Below are positions 1-8,943 of a stretch of 64,000 nt of DNA, one piece after another (the stretch's first letter is position 1; each line of letters begins with the position of its first letter). The position numbers were made by a program, and so were the translations under genes. The DNA is taken from positions 1 to 64,000 of the forward strand of contig NZ_KB889672.1 in NCBI RefSeq assembly GCF_000372745.1. The letters are read 5' to 3'. The notes beneath the pieces were generated by a model that made no database searches, was not told where the DNA came from, and worked only from the letters and a program-made list of their open reading frames with translations. The DNA comes from Embleya scabrispora DSM 41855. Its GTDB lineage: Bacteria; Actinomycetota; Actinomycetes; Streptomycetales; Streptomycetaceae.

Positions 1-97
1 CCGGCGCATGAGGCCACTCAGCCCGGCCAGCGTTTGAGGCCACTCAGCCCCGCCGGCGTTTGAGGCGAACCCAGCCCGGCCGGCGCATGAGGCCAAG
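1..97. repeat. Tandem intergenic repeat, period 26-27 bp
   Basis: About four imperfect copies of a 26-27 bp unit lie head to tail (1-18 partial, 19-44, 45-70, 71-97). They share the core cagcccggccggcg followed by tttgaggc or catgaggc. Short intergenic repeats with this cagccc-ccggcg-ttgagg pattern are common in streptomycete genomes. The array lies just beyond the stop codon of the Sel1 gene and probably continues left of the window. Function is unknown. Confidence 0.7.
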
Positions 98-114
98 CCG
101 ACCAAGACCACCCG

Positions 115-2040
115 TCAGCTCGCCAGCGACTCCGCACGAAGCGCGTCCAGCAACCGCTGCGCCTTGGCCGCGACATCGGCCGGCCCGTGCGCGACCGCCG
201 GCCCACACCAATGCTCCGCATCGGCCAGGTCCCCACGCCGCAGCGCCAGCACCACCAGCCGCAGCGCCGCCCGCCCGTGCCCACCACTCGCGGCCACCTT
301 CAGCCACGGCTCCGCGCCGTCCGGATCCTCGTGCCGCAGGTGCAGCAGCGCCAGGTTCCACGCCCCGGACACGCTGCCCGCCTCGGCCGCGACCTTGAAC
401 CGCCGCGCCGCCGACTTGTCCTCACCACGCCGCGCGCACAACACCCCGCACCGCAGTGCCGCCGTCACGTGCCCCGCGTCCGCGGCCACCGCGTACCAGC
501 GCTCCGCCTGCTCGGCCGCCCCCGCGTCGGCAAGCATCGCCCCGAGCCGGAACGCCGCCGTCGGCCGATCAGCCCGCGCAGCCGTCTCGTAGGCGCGCGC
601 CGCCCCCTCGGCATCCCCCCGGCGCTCCAGCAACAGGCCCATCTGCAGCGCCGCGTCCGCGTGTCCGGCCTCCGCCGCCCGCCGCCAGCACGTCTCGGCG
701 GCATCGTCGAGACCGCCGCGCGCGTGCAGGATGCCCAGGTTGTACGAACCGTCCACGCTGCCCGCCTCGGCGGCCCGCGCGAACCATATCCGCGCCTCCT
801 CGTCGTCCCCGCGCTCCAGGAGCAGCCCCGCCAGCGCGTTGGCCGCGTCCCCGTGACCCGCGTAGGCGGCCATCCGGAACCAGCGCTCCGCGCCCGGCGC
901 GTCCTCGTGCTCGGCGTGCAACAGGCCGAGGTTGAACGCCCCGTTGCACTCGCCGGCCGCTGCGGCCCGCTCGTACCACCGGGCCGCCTCGCTCGATCGC
1001 CCGCCGGCCGCGAACCACGCCCCGAGCGCGTTGGCCGCCGTCCCGTCACCGGCCTCCGCGGCGACCTGCCACCACCGCACCGCGCCCTCGACGTCGCCCG
1101 CGTCCTGCAACAGGAACCCCAGCGCACGCGCGCCCTCGGCGTCCCCCTCCTCGGCGGCGAGCCGGTACCACCCGATCGCCTCGGCGGTGTCCCCCGCCCG
1201 CTCCAGCGAGGTCGCCAGCCGTACCGCGGCCCGCACGTGCCCGCACGAGGCCGCGCGCAGGAACCACGTCGACGCCGCACGCTCGTCGTCGCGTTCCTGC
1301 CCCATCCGGCCGAGCCGATAGGCCGCCTCGGGGTGCCCGGCCTCGGCCGCCCGGCGATACCACCGCTCGGCCCCGGCCCGCCCGGTCAGCTCGAAGAACT
1401 CGCCCAGCGTGAGCGCCGCCCGCACATGCCCGGATTCGGCCGCGTTGCGCAGCCAATAGACGCCCTGTCCGGACAGATCGTGGTACGCGTCCATGCTCGC
1501 GCCGGCTCCCGCACGCGCCGCGTCGGCCTGATCCAGCAGCAGCGCGCCGAGCGAGAACGCCGCGATCCGACTGCCCGCCTCGGCCGCCCGGTGCCACCAC
1601 AACGACGCGGCGTCGTCCCGCCCCTGACGGTGCATCAATACGCCGAGATTGGTCGCGGCACCGCGATGTCCCGCCTCCGCGGCCCGACGCAACAGCTCGG
1701 CGGCCTCGTCCTGTTCGCCGCGCTCCAGCAACATCAGCGCGAGGCTGTTCGCGGCGGAGGGGCTGCGGCCGGCCCGCTCGCGATAGCGTCGTTCGAGTTC
1801 GGCCGACTCGTGCCGATCCAGCGCCTCGTGTCCTTCGACGCTGCCGCTCGGGCTGCGCCGACGCGGCCGGAACGGGACCAAGACCGCATAGTCGTCGGGG
1901 TGCGCGGGGCTCGTGGCGGCGGCCGCCCGGCCGCGGTCCAGGACCACCGTGTCGGGGCCTTCCGGCACCGCTTCGAAGACGTCTGCCTCCGGCGGTGGGT
2001 CGTCCCCCCGCCGTCCGCGATGTCCCTTCCACGCCCCCAT
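115..2040 (-). CDS. Sel1/TPR-repeat protein
   Basis: This 641-residue protein is built almost wholly of about 15 tandem Sel1-like repeats of roughly 36 residues, each resembling AAEAG-H--A---LG-L---RGD---A--W--. Such alpha-alpha superhelices act as protein-protein interaction scaffolds. The first 100 residues are charged and probably disordered. No signal peptide or membrane segment is visible, so it is probably cytoplasmic. The ATG at 2040 is chosen because the protein-like composition (MGAWKGHRGRRG) starts there. The frame stays open upstream, so the start is uncertain. It is the last gene before the left-edge repeat array. The binding partner cannot be inferred. Confidence 0.8.
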   Translation of the reverse strand: MGAWKGHRGRRGDDPPPEADVFEAVPEGPDTVVLDRGRAAAATSPAHPDDYAVLVPFRPRRRSPSGSVEGHEALDRHESAELERRYRERAGRSPSAANSLALMLLERGEQDEAAELLRRAAEAGHRGAATNLGVLMHRQGRDDAASLWWHRAAEAGSRIAAFSLGALLLDQADAARAGAGASMDAYHDLSGQGVYWLRNAAESGHVRAALTLGEFFELTGRAGAERWYRRAAEAGHPEAAYRLGRMGQERDDERAASTWFLRAASCGHVRAAVRLATSLERAGDTAEAIGWYRLAAEEGDAEGARALGFLLQDAGDVEGAVRWWQVAAEAGDGTAANALGAWFAAGGRSSEAARWYERAAAAGECNGAFNLGLLHAEHEDAPGAERWFRMAAYAGHGDAANALAGLLLERGDDEEARIWFARAAEAGSVDGSYNLGILHARGGLDDAAETCWRRAAEAGHADAALQMGLLLERRGDAEGAARAYETAARADRPTAAFRLGAMLADAGAAEQAERWYAVAADAGHVTAALRCGVLCARRGEDKSAARRFKVAAEAGSVSGAWNLALLHLRHEDPDGAEPWLKVAASGGHGRAALRLVVLALRRGDLADAEHWCGPAVAHGPADVAAKAQRLLDALRAESLAS

Positions 2041-2145
2041 GAGTCCATCGTGGCATCTCGGGCCACATCCATGCAGTCGCGATTCGGCAACAACGGGCCC
2101 GACTCCGGGCGAATTGTGGTGGAACACGCCTTGTCGAGGCATGCA

Positions 2146-2178
2146 CGAAGGGCCCGGTCACAAAGACCAGGCCCTTCG
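2146..2178 (-). terminator. Terminator of the first initiator tRNA gene
   Basis: The arms cgaagggcccggtc and gaccaggcccttcg form a stem with one C-A mismatch around a 5-nt loop. It starts four bases past the 3' end of the tRNA at 2182-2258. Confidence 0.7.
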
Positions 2179-2181
2179 ATG

Positions 2182-2258
2182 TGGTAGCGGGGACAGGATT
2201 TGAACCTGCGACCTCTGGGTTATGAGCCCAGCGAGCTACCGAGCTGCTCCACCCCGCG
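2182..2258 (-). tRNA. tRNA-fMet (anticodon CAT), CCA encoded
   Basis: Read on the minus strand this is a complete 77-nt tRNA. The anticodon loop contains CAT, the T-arm has GTTCGAATC, and the 3' CCA is encoded. Two features mark it as the initiator rather than elongator tRNA. Position 1 (C) and position 72 (T) do not pair, and three consecutive G-C pairs (GGG/CCC) flank the anticodon loop. A second near-identical copy lies at 3010-3083. Confidence 0.95.
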
Positions 2259-2592
2259 TCGGTGAACACAACTGTACGGCAGCGCCCGGGGGCAGGCAAA
2301 TCCGCTCGGCCCGTCCCCCGAACCGCCGCGCCCGATCGGCGGATCCGCGGGCGGCGCGCGGACCACCCGGGAGAGCGGCCGAATTCAGACCATGGAGTGA
2401 ACCGGTTCGATCCGACCCCGATCCCGAATCCGATCCCCTTTGATACCAATTACCCCTGCTTGCACGGGAGTTCATTCCCGCCACAACGGGGTTCCCGGCC
2501 AATCGGGGACACGATCGAGTCTCGACATGGGGCCGGAAGCCGTCACGGCGTGCCCCCGATGGGGTACGGTCTGCGTCGTGGTCATATCAGGA
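2259..2592. other. Intergenic, no gene recognised
   Basis: This is upstream sequence of the first tRNA (read leftwards) and of the small gene at 2593 (read rightwards). I see no ORF with convincing codon usage and no clear repeat. Promoters for both flanking genes are presumably here. Confidence 0.5.
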
Positions 2593-2850
2593 ATGGACCA
2601 TCCGAGCATGCCGCGTCGAGTCCCGGTTCCGCCGATGGACGTCGGCCGAAGCGGCGTGGGCGAGCGCCTCGAGAGGCACCTCGCCCTCATTGGTCACGCC
2701 TCCACGCAGGAGACGGCGAACAGCCTCGAATCGGCCGCCATCATCCAGAGCCTGGCTCCGCGCAACGAACCGCGCGGCACCCACCGGCTGGCGCGCGTCA
2801 CCCTGATGGCCCCGCTGCGCGCCAAGCGCCGCCGCCAGATCGCGCTCTAG
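2593..2850 (+). CDS. Small basic hypothetical protein between the tRNA-fMet genes
   Basis: An 85-codon ORF with strong G/C bias at third positions lies between the two initiator tRNA genes on the opposite strand. The product is basic, and its C-terminus carries a positively charged tail (LRAKRRRQIAL). It has no cysteine pair, signal peptide or membrane segment, and I recognise no family. The ATG at 2593 has an AGGA-like site only just upstream. A second ATG at 2608, giving 80 residues, is equally possible. Third-position bias is the main evidence that it is translated. Confidence 0.5.
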   Translation: MDHPSMPRRVPVPPMDVGRSGVGERLERHLALIGHASTQETANSLESAAIIQSLAPRNEPRGTHRLARVTLMAPLRAKRRRQIAL

Positions 2851-2964
2851 TCCGCCACGCCCTCAGCCCGTGCGCCACACCCGACTCGCCGAGTCGGGTC
2901 ACGCCCCGAACCGGGCGACATCCGGGTCGAGTGCGCCGAGCAAAGCCGACGCGTGAAAATGCAC

Positions 2965-2996
2965 GAGAGGCCCGGTTCCGAAGAACCGGGCCTCTC
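2965..2996 (-). terminator. Terminator of the second initiator tRNA gene
   Basis: A perfect 14-bp stem (gagaggcccggttc / gaaccgggcctctc) surrounds a cgaa tetraloop, 13 bases downstream of the tRNA at 3010-3083 in its direction of transcription. Confidence 0.8.
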
Positions 2997-3009
2997 GCGT
3001 ATCTCCAAG

Positions 3010-3083
3010 TAGCGGGGACAGGATTTGAACCTGCGACCTCTGGGTTATGAGCCCAGCGAGCTACCGAACTGCTCCACCCCGCG
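3010..3083 (-). tRNA. tRNA-fMet (anticodon CAT), second copy, CCA not encoded
   Basis: It matches the 2182-2258 copy except for one D-loop base and the 3' end, where CCA is replaced by CTT. CCA must therefore be added by the CCA-adding enzyme. It keeps the initiator features: a C1-U72 mismatch and three G-C pairs next to the anticodon loop. Confidence 0.95.
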
Positions 3084-3134
3084 ATGCGTTGTGTCTTGAG
3101 CTTACGTGACCCGACGTCGCACACCAAATCGATA

Positions 3135-3176
3135 ACGCGACGGGCCCGCCCCCCGAGAGGGACGGGCCCGTCGCGT
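3135..3176 (-). terminator. Terminator after the UPF0182 gene
   Basis: A perfect 14-bp inverted repeat (acgcgacgggcccg / cgggcccgtcgcgt) with a 14-nt loop starts 17 bases beyond the UPF0182 stop codon. It also separates that gene from the tRNA at 3010-3083. Confidence 0.7.
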
Positions 3177-3193
3177 ACGTCACGCGCCGGCGA

Positions 3194-6100
3194 TCACGGC
3201 TTGGGCGGCGTGGAGGCCCCCGGCGTCCCGGTCGCCGGTGGCGTTCCGTTCGCCGGCGGCTTGGTGCCCGCCTGCTCGGCCGCGATGGCCCTGTTCACGG
3301 CCGCCTGAAGCCGCTTCTGCGCCTCGCCGTACTTGGCGAAGTCACCCGCCTTCAAGGCCGCGTCCGCTTCCTTGAGCGCCTGGTTGGCCTCTTCCAGCGC
3401 CTGCTTGACCGTCGGGTTCTCGGTCGTCGGCGGCGGCGTGGTGCCCGTCGTCGGCGGAGTGCCGGTGTTCGGCGGAGTGCCGGTCTCCGGTGGCACCGTC
3501 GTGGTCGGCGAACCGCTGAACACCTTGCTCAGCGCCAGATCGAGGGTGTCCTCGAAGGCGATGCTGCCGCCGTAGGAGACCAGCACCTTCTGCAGGACCG
3601 GATACGAGCCGGGCGCATTGGCCCGGACGTACACCGGCTCGACGTACAACATGCCGCCGCCCACGGGCAGGCTGAGCAGGTTGCCGTAGACCACCACCGA
3701 GTCGCCGCGCTGGAGGATGTTGATCACCTGCGCGACCGCGGCGTTCGACTTGAACTGGTTCTGCATCTGGTCCGGGCCCAGGATCGCGGTGTTCGGCGGC
3801 AGACTCAGGAGTCTGATCTTGCCGTAGCCGGGTGATCCGGGTTCGGAGTTCACCGCCATGAAGGCGGCCAGGTTCTGCCGTTCCTTCGGCACGAAGGTGC
3901 TGGTGAGCTGGAACGACTGCTGCGCGTCGGGAGCGCCGCCCGGCGTCGCGGACGGCATCTTCATCGACAGGTAGTACGGCGGCTGGTCACCGGAGCCCGG
4001 TGCCTGGCCCGTCGGGTCCTTCGGGACCTTCCAGAAGTCCGAGCCGTTGAAGAACGTCCGCGGGTCGGTCACGTGGTACCGGGTCAGCAGATCGCGCTGC
4101 ACCTTGAACAGGTCCTGCGGGTAGCGCAGGTGCTCCATCAGGGTCGGCGGGATCGTGTTCTTCTTCTTGACCGTGTCCGGGAAGGCCTTCATCCAGGTCT
4201 TGAGGACCGGGTCCTTCTCGTCCCACTGGTAGAGCTTGACCGAGCCGTCGTACGAGTCGACCGTCGCCTTCACCGAGTTGCGGATGTAGTTGACGTTGCC
4301 GGTGTTGCCGACCGCGCCGCGGGCGCGGTCCTCGGCGTTGAGCGAGTCCGCCGTGGCATCGCCCAGCGTGGTGCGCGTCGCGTACGGATACCCGTTGCTG
4401 GTCGTGTACGCGTCGACGATCCACTGCACCTTGCCGTCTATCACGGCCGGATACGGGTCACCGTCGATGGTCAGCCACGGCGCGACCGCCTCGACCCGTT
4501 CCTTGGGCGTGCGGTTGTACAGGATTCGCGAATCCTTGTTGATCGTGTCGGAGAGCAGGATGTTGCCCTCCTGGAACTTCGTCGCGTACAGCAGCTTGTT
4601 GAACATGCCGCCGATCGGGACGCCGCCCTTGCCGTTGTACGTGTAGGTGGCCTGACCGGACGCGGTGTCGGTCGGGTAGTCCACCTCCGTCGGCGTGGTG
4701 TTCTTCGGCGCACCCACGATCGAGTACTCGGTCGTGGACTCGCCGAAGTAGATCCGCGGCTGGTACGGCCCGAGCGCGCTGGGCGTCTCCGCCTCCTGCG
4801 CGTCGGTGCGGATGTCGCCCTCGATGTAGACGGGCTTGCCCTCGCGGTCCACCCGGGTGCCCTCGGCCGCGACGACGCCGTAGCCGTGGGTGTACTTGGT
4901 GTGGTCGTTGACCCAGTTGTGGGACTGACCACCCTTCGGGTTCAGCTCGCGCAGCGCGATCACGGTGTCCTGCATCTTGCCGGCGATCATGTAGCGGTCG
5001 ACGTCAAGCGTGGTCTGGAAGCCGTAGTACTGCCGGAGCTGCTGCATCTGATTGAACGTCGGCGAGATGATGTTCGGGTCGAGCAGTCGGATGCTGGCCG
5101 TGTTCGCGGCCTGGTCCTTGAGCTCGGGCTTGGCCTCGACGTTGCCGTCGTACTTCTCCGGCTCCACCTTGTCGATGCCGTACGCGTCGCGCGTCGCCTG
5201 GATGTTGCGCTCGATGTACTTGGCTTCCTTGGCCTGCTGGTTCGGCTTGACCTGGAAGCGCTCGACGATCGCCGGGTAGAGCCCGCCGATGAGCACGGCG
5301 GACAGCACCATCAGGCCGAAGCCGATGATCGGCAGTGCCCAGGTGCGGCGGAAGACGTTGACGAAGAACAGCGTCGCGCAGATCAGCGCGACGATGAACA
5401 GGATCGTCTTGGCCGGCAATACCGCGTGCGCGTCGGTGTAGCGCAGACCGGTGAATTGCGAAGCCTGCTTGAAATCACCGGAGGAGACCGCGAGCGAATA
5501 GCGGTCCAGCCAGTACGCGACAGCCTTGAACAACACGAAAAGGCCGAGCAGCAGCGAAAGATGCGCCTGTGCGGCCGGTGTCGCCCGCGACCCCGGACTC
5601 TGGACCCGAAGCCCGCCGTAGAGGTAGTGCGTGATCACCGCGAGGACGAGGCCGACGACGACCGCGACGAACGCGAAATTGATCAGGAATCGATAGAACG
5701 GCAGGTCGAACGCATAGAACGACACGTCCTTGTGGAACTGCGGGTCCTTGGTTCCGAACGAGACGCCGTTCACGAACTGCAGCCACGTCTTCCACTGCCC
5801 CGACGCCGAGGTGCCGGCGATGATGCCGATGACGACCGAGAGGCCGATCAGCAACCACGTGCGGAACGGGGTGATGGCCGACCGGTAGCGGTCGAGACTC
5901 TGCTGCTCCAGCGACATCCCGCGGAACGCCGGTCGCAGCCGATAGGCGACATACACGTTGGCGCCGACGGCCGCGGCCATGAGCAGACCGAACACCAGGA
6001 ACAACCCGATGCGCGTCCACAACTTGGTCGTGAATACGTTTCCGTAGCCGACCGACTTATACCAGAGCCAATCCGTCCAGAAATTCGCGAACAGCACCCA

Positions 6101-6223
6101 CGCGACAACGATCACCACGAGGATGGCCAGCGTCAGGAGCAGGGTTCTGGACCTGCGGGACGGAGCTCCCATTCTGATCCGACGGCCACCTGAGCCGCCT
6201 CGTTCGGGCATCTGAAAAACCAA
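3194..6223 (-). CDS. UPF0182 family membrane protein
   Basis: This 1009-residue protein matches the actinobacterial UPF0182 (COG1615) family in length and architecture. It has an N-terminal block of about seven membrane segments (first near residues 28-48, with [12 protein letters not shown] following). A long extracytoplasmic domain comes next. The tail is low-complexity and rich in Pro, Thr and Gly, with an Ala/Glu/Lys-rich helical stretch. The TTG start at 6223 is preferred over the in-frame ATG at 6211. It has a GAGGTG site at a good distance and gives the family-typical N-terminus (M-FQMPERGG). Biochemical function is unknown. It is divergent from the gene at 6365. Confidence 0.92.
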   Translation of the reverse strand: MVFQMPERGGSGGRRIRMGAPSRRSRTLLLTLAILVVIVVAWVLFANFWTDWLWYKSVGYGNVFTTKLWTRIGLFLVFGLLMAAAVGANVYVAYRLRPAFRGMSLEQQSLDRYRSAITPFRTWLLIGLSVVIGIIAGTSASGQWKTWLQFVNGVSFGTKDPQFHKDVSFYAFDLPFYRFLINFAFVAVVVGLVLAVITHYLYGGLRVQSPGSRATPAAQAHLSLLLGLFVLFKAVAYWLDRYSLAVSSGDFKQASQFTGLRYTDAHAVLPAKTILFIVALICATLFFVNVFRRTWALPIIGFGLMVLSAVLIGGLYPAIVERFQVKPNQQAKEAKYIERNIQATRDAYGIDKVEPEKYDGNVEAKPELKDQAANTASIRLLDPNIISPTFNQMQQLRQYYGFQTTLDVDRYMIAGKMQDTVIALRELNPKGGQSHNWVNDHTKYTHGYGVVAAEGTRVDREGKPVYIEGDIRTDAQEAETPSALGPYQPRIYFGESTTEYSIVGAPKNTTPTEVDYPTDTASGQATYTYNGKGGVPIGGMFNKLLYATKFQEGNILLSDTINKDSRILYNRTPKERVEAVAPWLTIDGDPYPAVIDGKVQWIVDAYTTSNGYPYATRTTLGDATADSLNAEDRARGAVGNTGNVNYIRNSVKATVDSYDGSVKLYQWDEKDPVLKTWMKAFPDTVKKKNTIPPTLMEHLRYPQDLFKVQRDLLTRYHVTDPRTFFNGSDFWKVPKDPTGQAPGSGDQPPYYLSMKMPSATPGGAPDAQQSFQLTSTFVPKERQNLAAFMAVNSEPGSPGYGKIRLLSLPPNTAILGPDQMQNQFKSNAAVAQVINILQRGDSVVVYGNLLSLPVGGGMLYVEPVYVRANAPGSYPVLQKVLVSYGGSIAFEDTLDLALSKVFSGSPTTTVPPETGTPPNTGTPPTTGTTPPPTTENPTVKQALEEANQALKEADAALKAGDFAKYGEAQKRLQAAVNRAIAAEQAGTKPPANGTPPATGTPGASTPPKP

Positions 6224-6364
6224 GGGTGCGCACCTCGATCATTACCTGGACGCGCCCGGTCGGCGCTCGATGGGTCAACTTACCGAGACAGGACGTGGTT
6301 CCCCACCGACACGGCCGATACAGGGTCGTGATCCGCCGTGGGGCGAAGACGGGAAGATGGGGTC

Positions 6365-6907
6365 ATGACCGTTGCACTCACCCAGGCCCTCGTCGAGATC
6401 GAACGTCACGTGGCGGCGTACGGCTGGGACCAGCAGGCCCGCCTCTACGCGCTCGTGGACACCGCGGAATTGGCCCGTACCGAACCCGACCTCGCGGCAC
6501 AGCTCGGCTTGTCCGCCGACCGTGACGCGCCCATCGACACCCTCACTCCGATCGAGCAGGAGGAAGTCCCCGAGAACGTCGCGATCGACGAATTCCTGGC
6601 GAGTATCGCCTGGCCCGAGGCCGTGCTCGGCTGCGCGCTGGTGGTCGAGCGGCTGATGTTGCCGCCGTCCGCCGAGGCGACCCTGCCCGCGGTGGGCACC
6701 GATCGCGAGATCCACGAGTGGGTCGCGTCGCACCCGCAGCGCCAGGAGGTCCGCCTCGCCGTCGGCGTGCTGCGCGACGGCTCGCGCGAGTCGGCCGTGC
6801 GGCTGCGGGACAAGGACGACGACTCCGAGGTGCTCTCCGGCGCGGATCTGGTGCCGGGGCTGGCCGAGGCGCTGCTGGCCACGTTCGGCGAGGGCGACGA
6901 GGAGTAG
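6365..6907 (+). CDS. PPA1309-like conserved actinobacterial protein
   Basis: A soluble acidic protein of 180 residues with no signal peptide or membrane segment. It matches the conserved actinobacterial family found between the UPF0182 and PDZ-protease genes and often called PPA1309 family. Its function is unknown. A conserved-looking central region (IDEFLASIAWPEAVLGCALVVERL) is followed by a RQEVRLAVGVLRDG segment, suggesting a mixed alpha/beta fold. Start ATG at 6365, preceded by a weak GGGG site. It converges with the PDZ gene, 25 bases apart. The family name is my recollection; the neighbourhood supports it. Confidence 0.75.
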   Translation: MTVALTQALVEIERHVAAYGWDQQARLYALVDTAELARTEPDLAAQLGLSADRDAPIDTLTPIEQEEVPENVAIDEFLASIAWPEAVLGCALVVERLMLPPSAEATLPAVGTDREIHEWVASHPQRQEVRLAVGVLRDGSRESAVRLRDKDDDSEVLSGADLVPGLAEALLATFGEGDEE

Positions 6908-6932
6908 TCCTCGCCGCTGGGGTCCGCACCGG

Positions 6933-7985
6933 TCACGCATGACATTCCGTCAATGTGCCCTGGCCGGTGCGGATCGTCTCCAGCGCCTTGAGTGCGTCGT
7001 CCAGCGTCTCCACCTGGACCAGGGTCAGCCCGCCCGGCTTGGTCTGCGCGGCGGCGGCGCAGTTGGCCTTGGGCGTGAGGAAATACTTGGCGCCCTGGCG
7101 GCGGGCCCCGATGGTCTTCATCTGGATGCCGCCGATCGCGCCGACCTTGCCCTCGTCGTCGATGGTTCCGGTGCCCGCCACGAACTTGCCGCCGGTGAGG
7201 TCGCCGGGGCTGAGCTTGTCCACGATGCCCAGCGCGAACATCATCCCCGCGCTCGGGCCGCCGACGTCCTCCAGGTGGATCTCCACCTTGAAGGGGAACT
7301 TGGGCAGGATGCCCGGCGTGATGCCGACCAGGGCCCGGCCGTCGTCCTCGGCCTTCCCGGTGACCACCTGCACGTCGCGCCGGGTGCCGCGGGCGTCGGC
7401 GGGGTCGACGGTGAGCGTGACGGTCTCGCCGGCCCGGTGCTTGGTGATCGCCGCGGCGACGTCCTCGGCCTTGGTGATCGGCGTGCCGTCCACGGCCAGG
7501 ATGATGTCGCCGGCGTGCAGCTTGCCGAGCGCGGGCGCGTCCTTGGCCACCGTGGCCACGATCACCTGCTTCTCGATCGGGATGCCGAGCGCCGCGAAGG
7601 CCGCCACCTTGGCGTGCTCCTGCGACGAGCTGAACTCCTCGGCGTTCTCCCGCTCGACCTCGGCCGCGGACTTGTCGTCGGGGTACAGCGACTTCTTGAG
7701 CACGACGTCCGCGTCGCCCTTGACCCAGCCGGCGAGCGCGTCGAGCAGCGGCATGTCGTAGGACTTGTTGGTCACCGACACGGTGGTCATGTTCAGGTGA
7801 CCGCTCGTGGGATACGTCTCGTGGCCGGAGATCTCGATGACCGGCTTGCCGCCTTCGTCCCCGAGCGTGTTGTACGTGGGCCCGGGACTCAGCTCGGCGT
7901 AGGGCACCGGCGCGAACAGGACGGCGCAGGCCAGGGCCAGCAGCAACAGCCCCGAGACGACCAGTGTGGCGGTGCGGCGCGACAT
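6933..7985 (-). CDS. YlbL-type membrane-anchored PDZ/Lon-like serine protease
   Basis: A 350-residue protein with a single N-terminal membrane anchor (residues 8-27), a PDZ domain (about 130-215, GDIILAVDGTPI) and a C-terminal Lon-like S16 peptidase domain. The nucleophile serine sits in the GGPSAGMMFALG motif. A lysine in the IGGIQMK region is the candidate dyad partner. The protease should act on the extracytoplasmic face. The family is known from Bacillus YlbL and mycobacterial Rv3194c, with a suggested role in protein quality control. Substrates are unknown. The ATG at 7985 gives the basic SRR sequence before the membrane segment. Confidence 0.9.
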   Translation of the reverse strand: MSRRTATLVVSGLLLLALACAVLFAPVPYAELSPGPTYNTLGDEGGKPVIEISGHETYPTSGHLNMTTVSVTNKSYDMPLLDALAGWVKGDADVVLKKSLYPDDKSAAEVERENAEEFSSSQEHAKVAAFAALGIPIEKQVIVATVAKDAPALGKLHAGDIILAVDGTPITKAEDVAAAITKHRAGETVTLTVDPADARGTRRDVQVVTGKAEDDGRALVGITPGILPKFPFKVEIHLEDVGGPSAGMMFALGIVDKLSPGDLTGGKFVAGTGTIDDEGKVGAIGGIQMKTIGARRQGAKYFLTPKANCAAAAQTKPGGLTLVQVETLDDALKALETIRTGQGTLTECHA

Positions 7986-8032
7986 GCGCCCGACCCTACG
8001 GCACCCGGGATTTCCCGGTGCGGGCCGGGCCG

Positions 8033-8269
8033 TCACGGGCTTTCGAAGCCCGGTTCCGGGGCCGGTTCGGCGGTGGCGTCGTCAGCGGGTTCGGGCCGGA
8101 CCGGGGTCGCCGCGCGAACCCGGTCCAGGGCCGCGCTCCATTCCGCGAAGGCGGACATCGAATCGTGCATGCTCGGCGTCCGAAACGACCGGCAGGTCCA
8201 CGCGGCCCAGCTCACCGCGAGCACGAGCGCCACCCCCGGGATGGCCCACCACCATGCGACAGCCGCCAT
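8033..8269 (-). CDS. Small single-pass membrane protein
   Basis: A 78-residue protein with one hydrophobic N-terminal segment (residues 4-25, WWWAIPGVALVLAVSWAAW). A short soluble region follows, then a Pro/Ala/Glu-rich tail that is probably cytoplasmic. A GGAG ribosome site lies six bases before the ATG. It precedes the YlbL-type protease in the same direction with a 47-base gap, so co-transcription is likely. Family not recognised. Confidence 0.7.
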   Translation of the reverse strand: MAAVAWWWAIPGVALVLAVSWAAWTCRSFRTPSMHDSMSAFAEWSAALDRVRAATPVRPEPADDATAEPAPEPGFESP

Positions 8270-8401
8270 GACGTACTCCGTCCACAGAGGGGGAGACTCA
8301 CGAGCCTAAATCATATGTATGGGGTTGAAATACTGCATTTCTGCGCTTCGCGGCGGGTGTGACGGGTGGCGGATGGAGCCCGCGTGGTGGTGGGGTGGAT
8401 C

Positions 8402-8824
8402 TCAGCAGGCGCCGACCCAGTCCGAGTCGCCGTCCACGAAGTGCTGGAGCTTCCAGATCGGCACCTCGTGCTTGAGTTCGTCGATCAGCCGCCGGCACGC
8501 GGTGAACGCCTCCGCGCGGTGTGGGCACGAGACGGCGACCACGACGGCGAGGTCGCCGATCTCCAGCCGGCCGACCCGGTGTACCGCCGCCATCGCCCGC
8601 ACGGGCAGGTCGGCCGCGATCTTCTCCATCACCCGACGCAGCTCGGCCTGAGCCGACGGGTGGGCGGAGTACTCGAGCGCGGTGACCGAGCGCCCGCTGT
8701 CGGCGTTACGGACCGTGCCGACGAACAGGTCCGTACCACCCGCGGACGGGTCGCCGACGGCGGCGAAAACCTCGTCGACGGACAGCGGCGTGTCGCGGAT
8801 CTCGGCGATGCGGATGACGTCCAT
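8402..8824 (-). CDS. moaE: Molybdopterin synthase catalytic subunit MoaE
   Basis: A 140-residue protein with the MoaE fold signature. MoaE is the large subunit that, with thiocarboxylated MoaD, converts precursor Z to molybdopterin. Family motifs visible are FVGTVRNADSG (about 34-44), the EYSAHPSAQAE region, AAVHRVGRLEIGD (about 80-92) and the end HEVPIWKLQHFVDG with the active-site lysine in PIWK. Length is normal. The MoaD/MoaE sulfur relay needs an activating and sulfur-transfer enzyme, and the MoeZ-type protein at 39400-40581 could supply it. It lies between the small membrane protein and an SDR gene on the same strand. Confidence 0.93.
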   Translation of the reverse strand: MDVIRIAEIRDTPLSVDEVFAAVGDPSAGGTDLFVGTVRNADSGRSVTALEYSAHPSAQAELRRVMEKIAADLPVRAMAAVHRVGRLEIGDLAVVVAVSCPHRAEAFTACRRLIDELKHEVPIWKLQHFVDGDSDWVGAC

Positions 8825-8943
8825 ACCGGGCAGTATCGCGCGCGGCGGACCGGTGCCGAGCATCCCGGTCCCCCTTTCGCCCGAGTCCGCGACGCGCGGG
8901 CCCGCGAGTGCCGGCCTGTCGCCGGACGCTCGCGGACGGTGGC

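Noticed and set aside
187..2187. A 666-codon plus-strand frame opposite the Sel1 gene
   Set aside because: The periodic Sel1 repeats on the minus strand explain the open frame; its translation is mostly Arg, Pro and Gly.
2182..3083. Duplicate tRNA-fMet genes as attachment sites of an integrated element
   Set aside because: They are nearly full-length duplicates with their own terminators. The interval holds only one small ORF and no integrase or other mobility gene.
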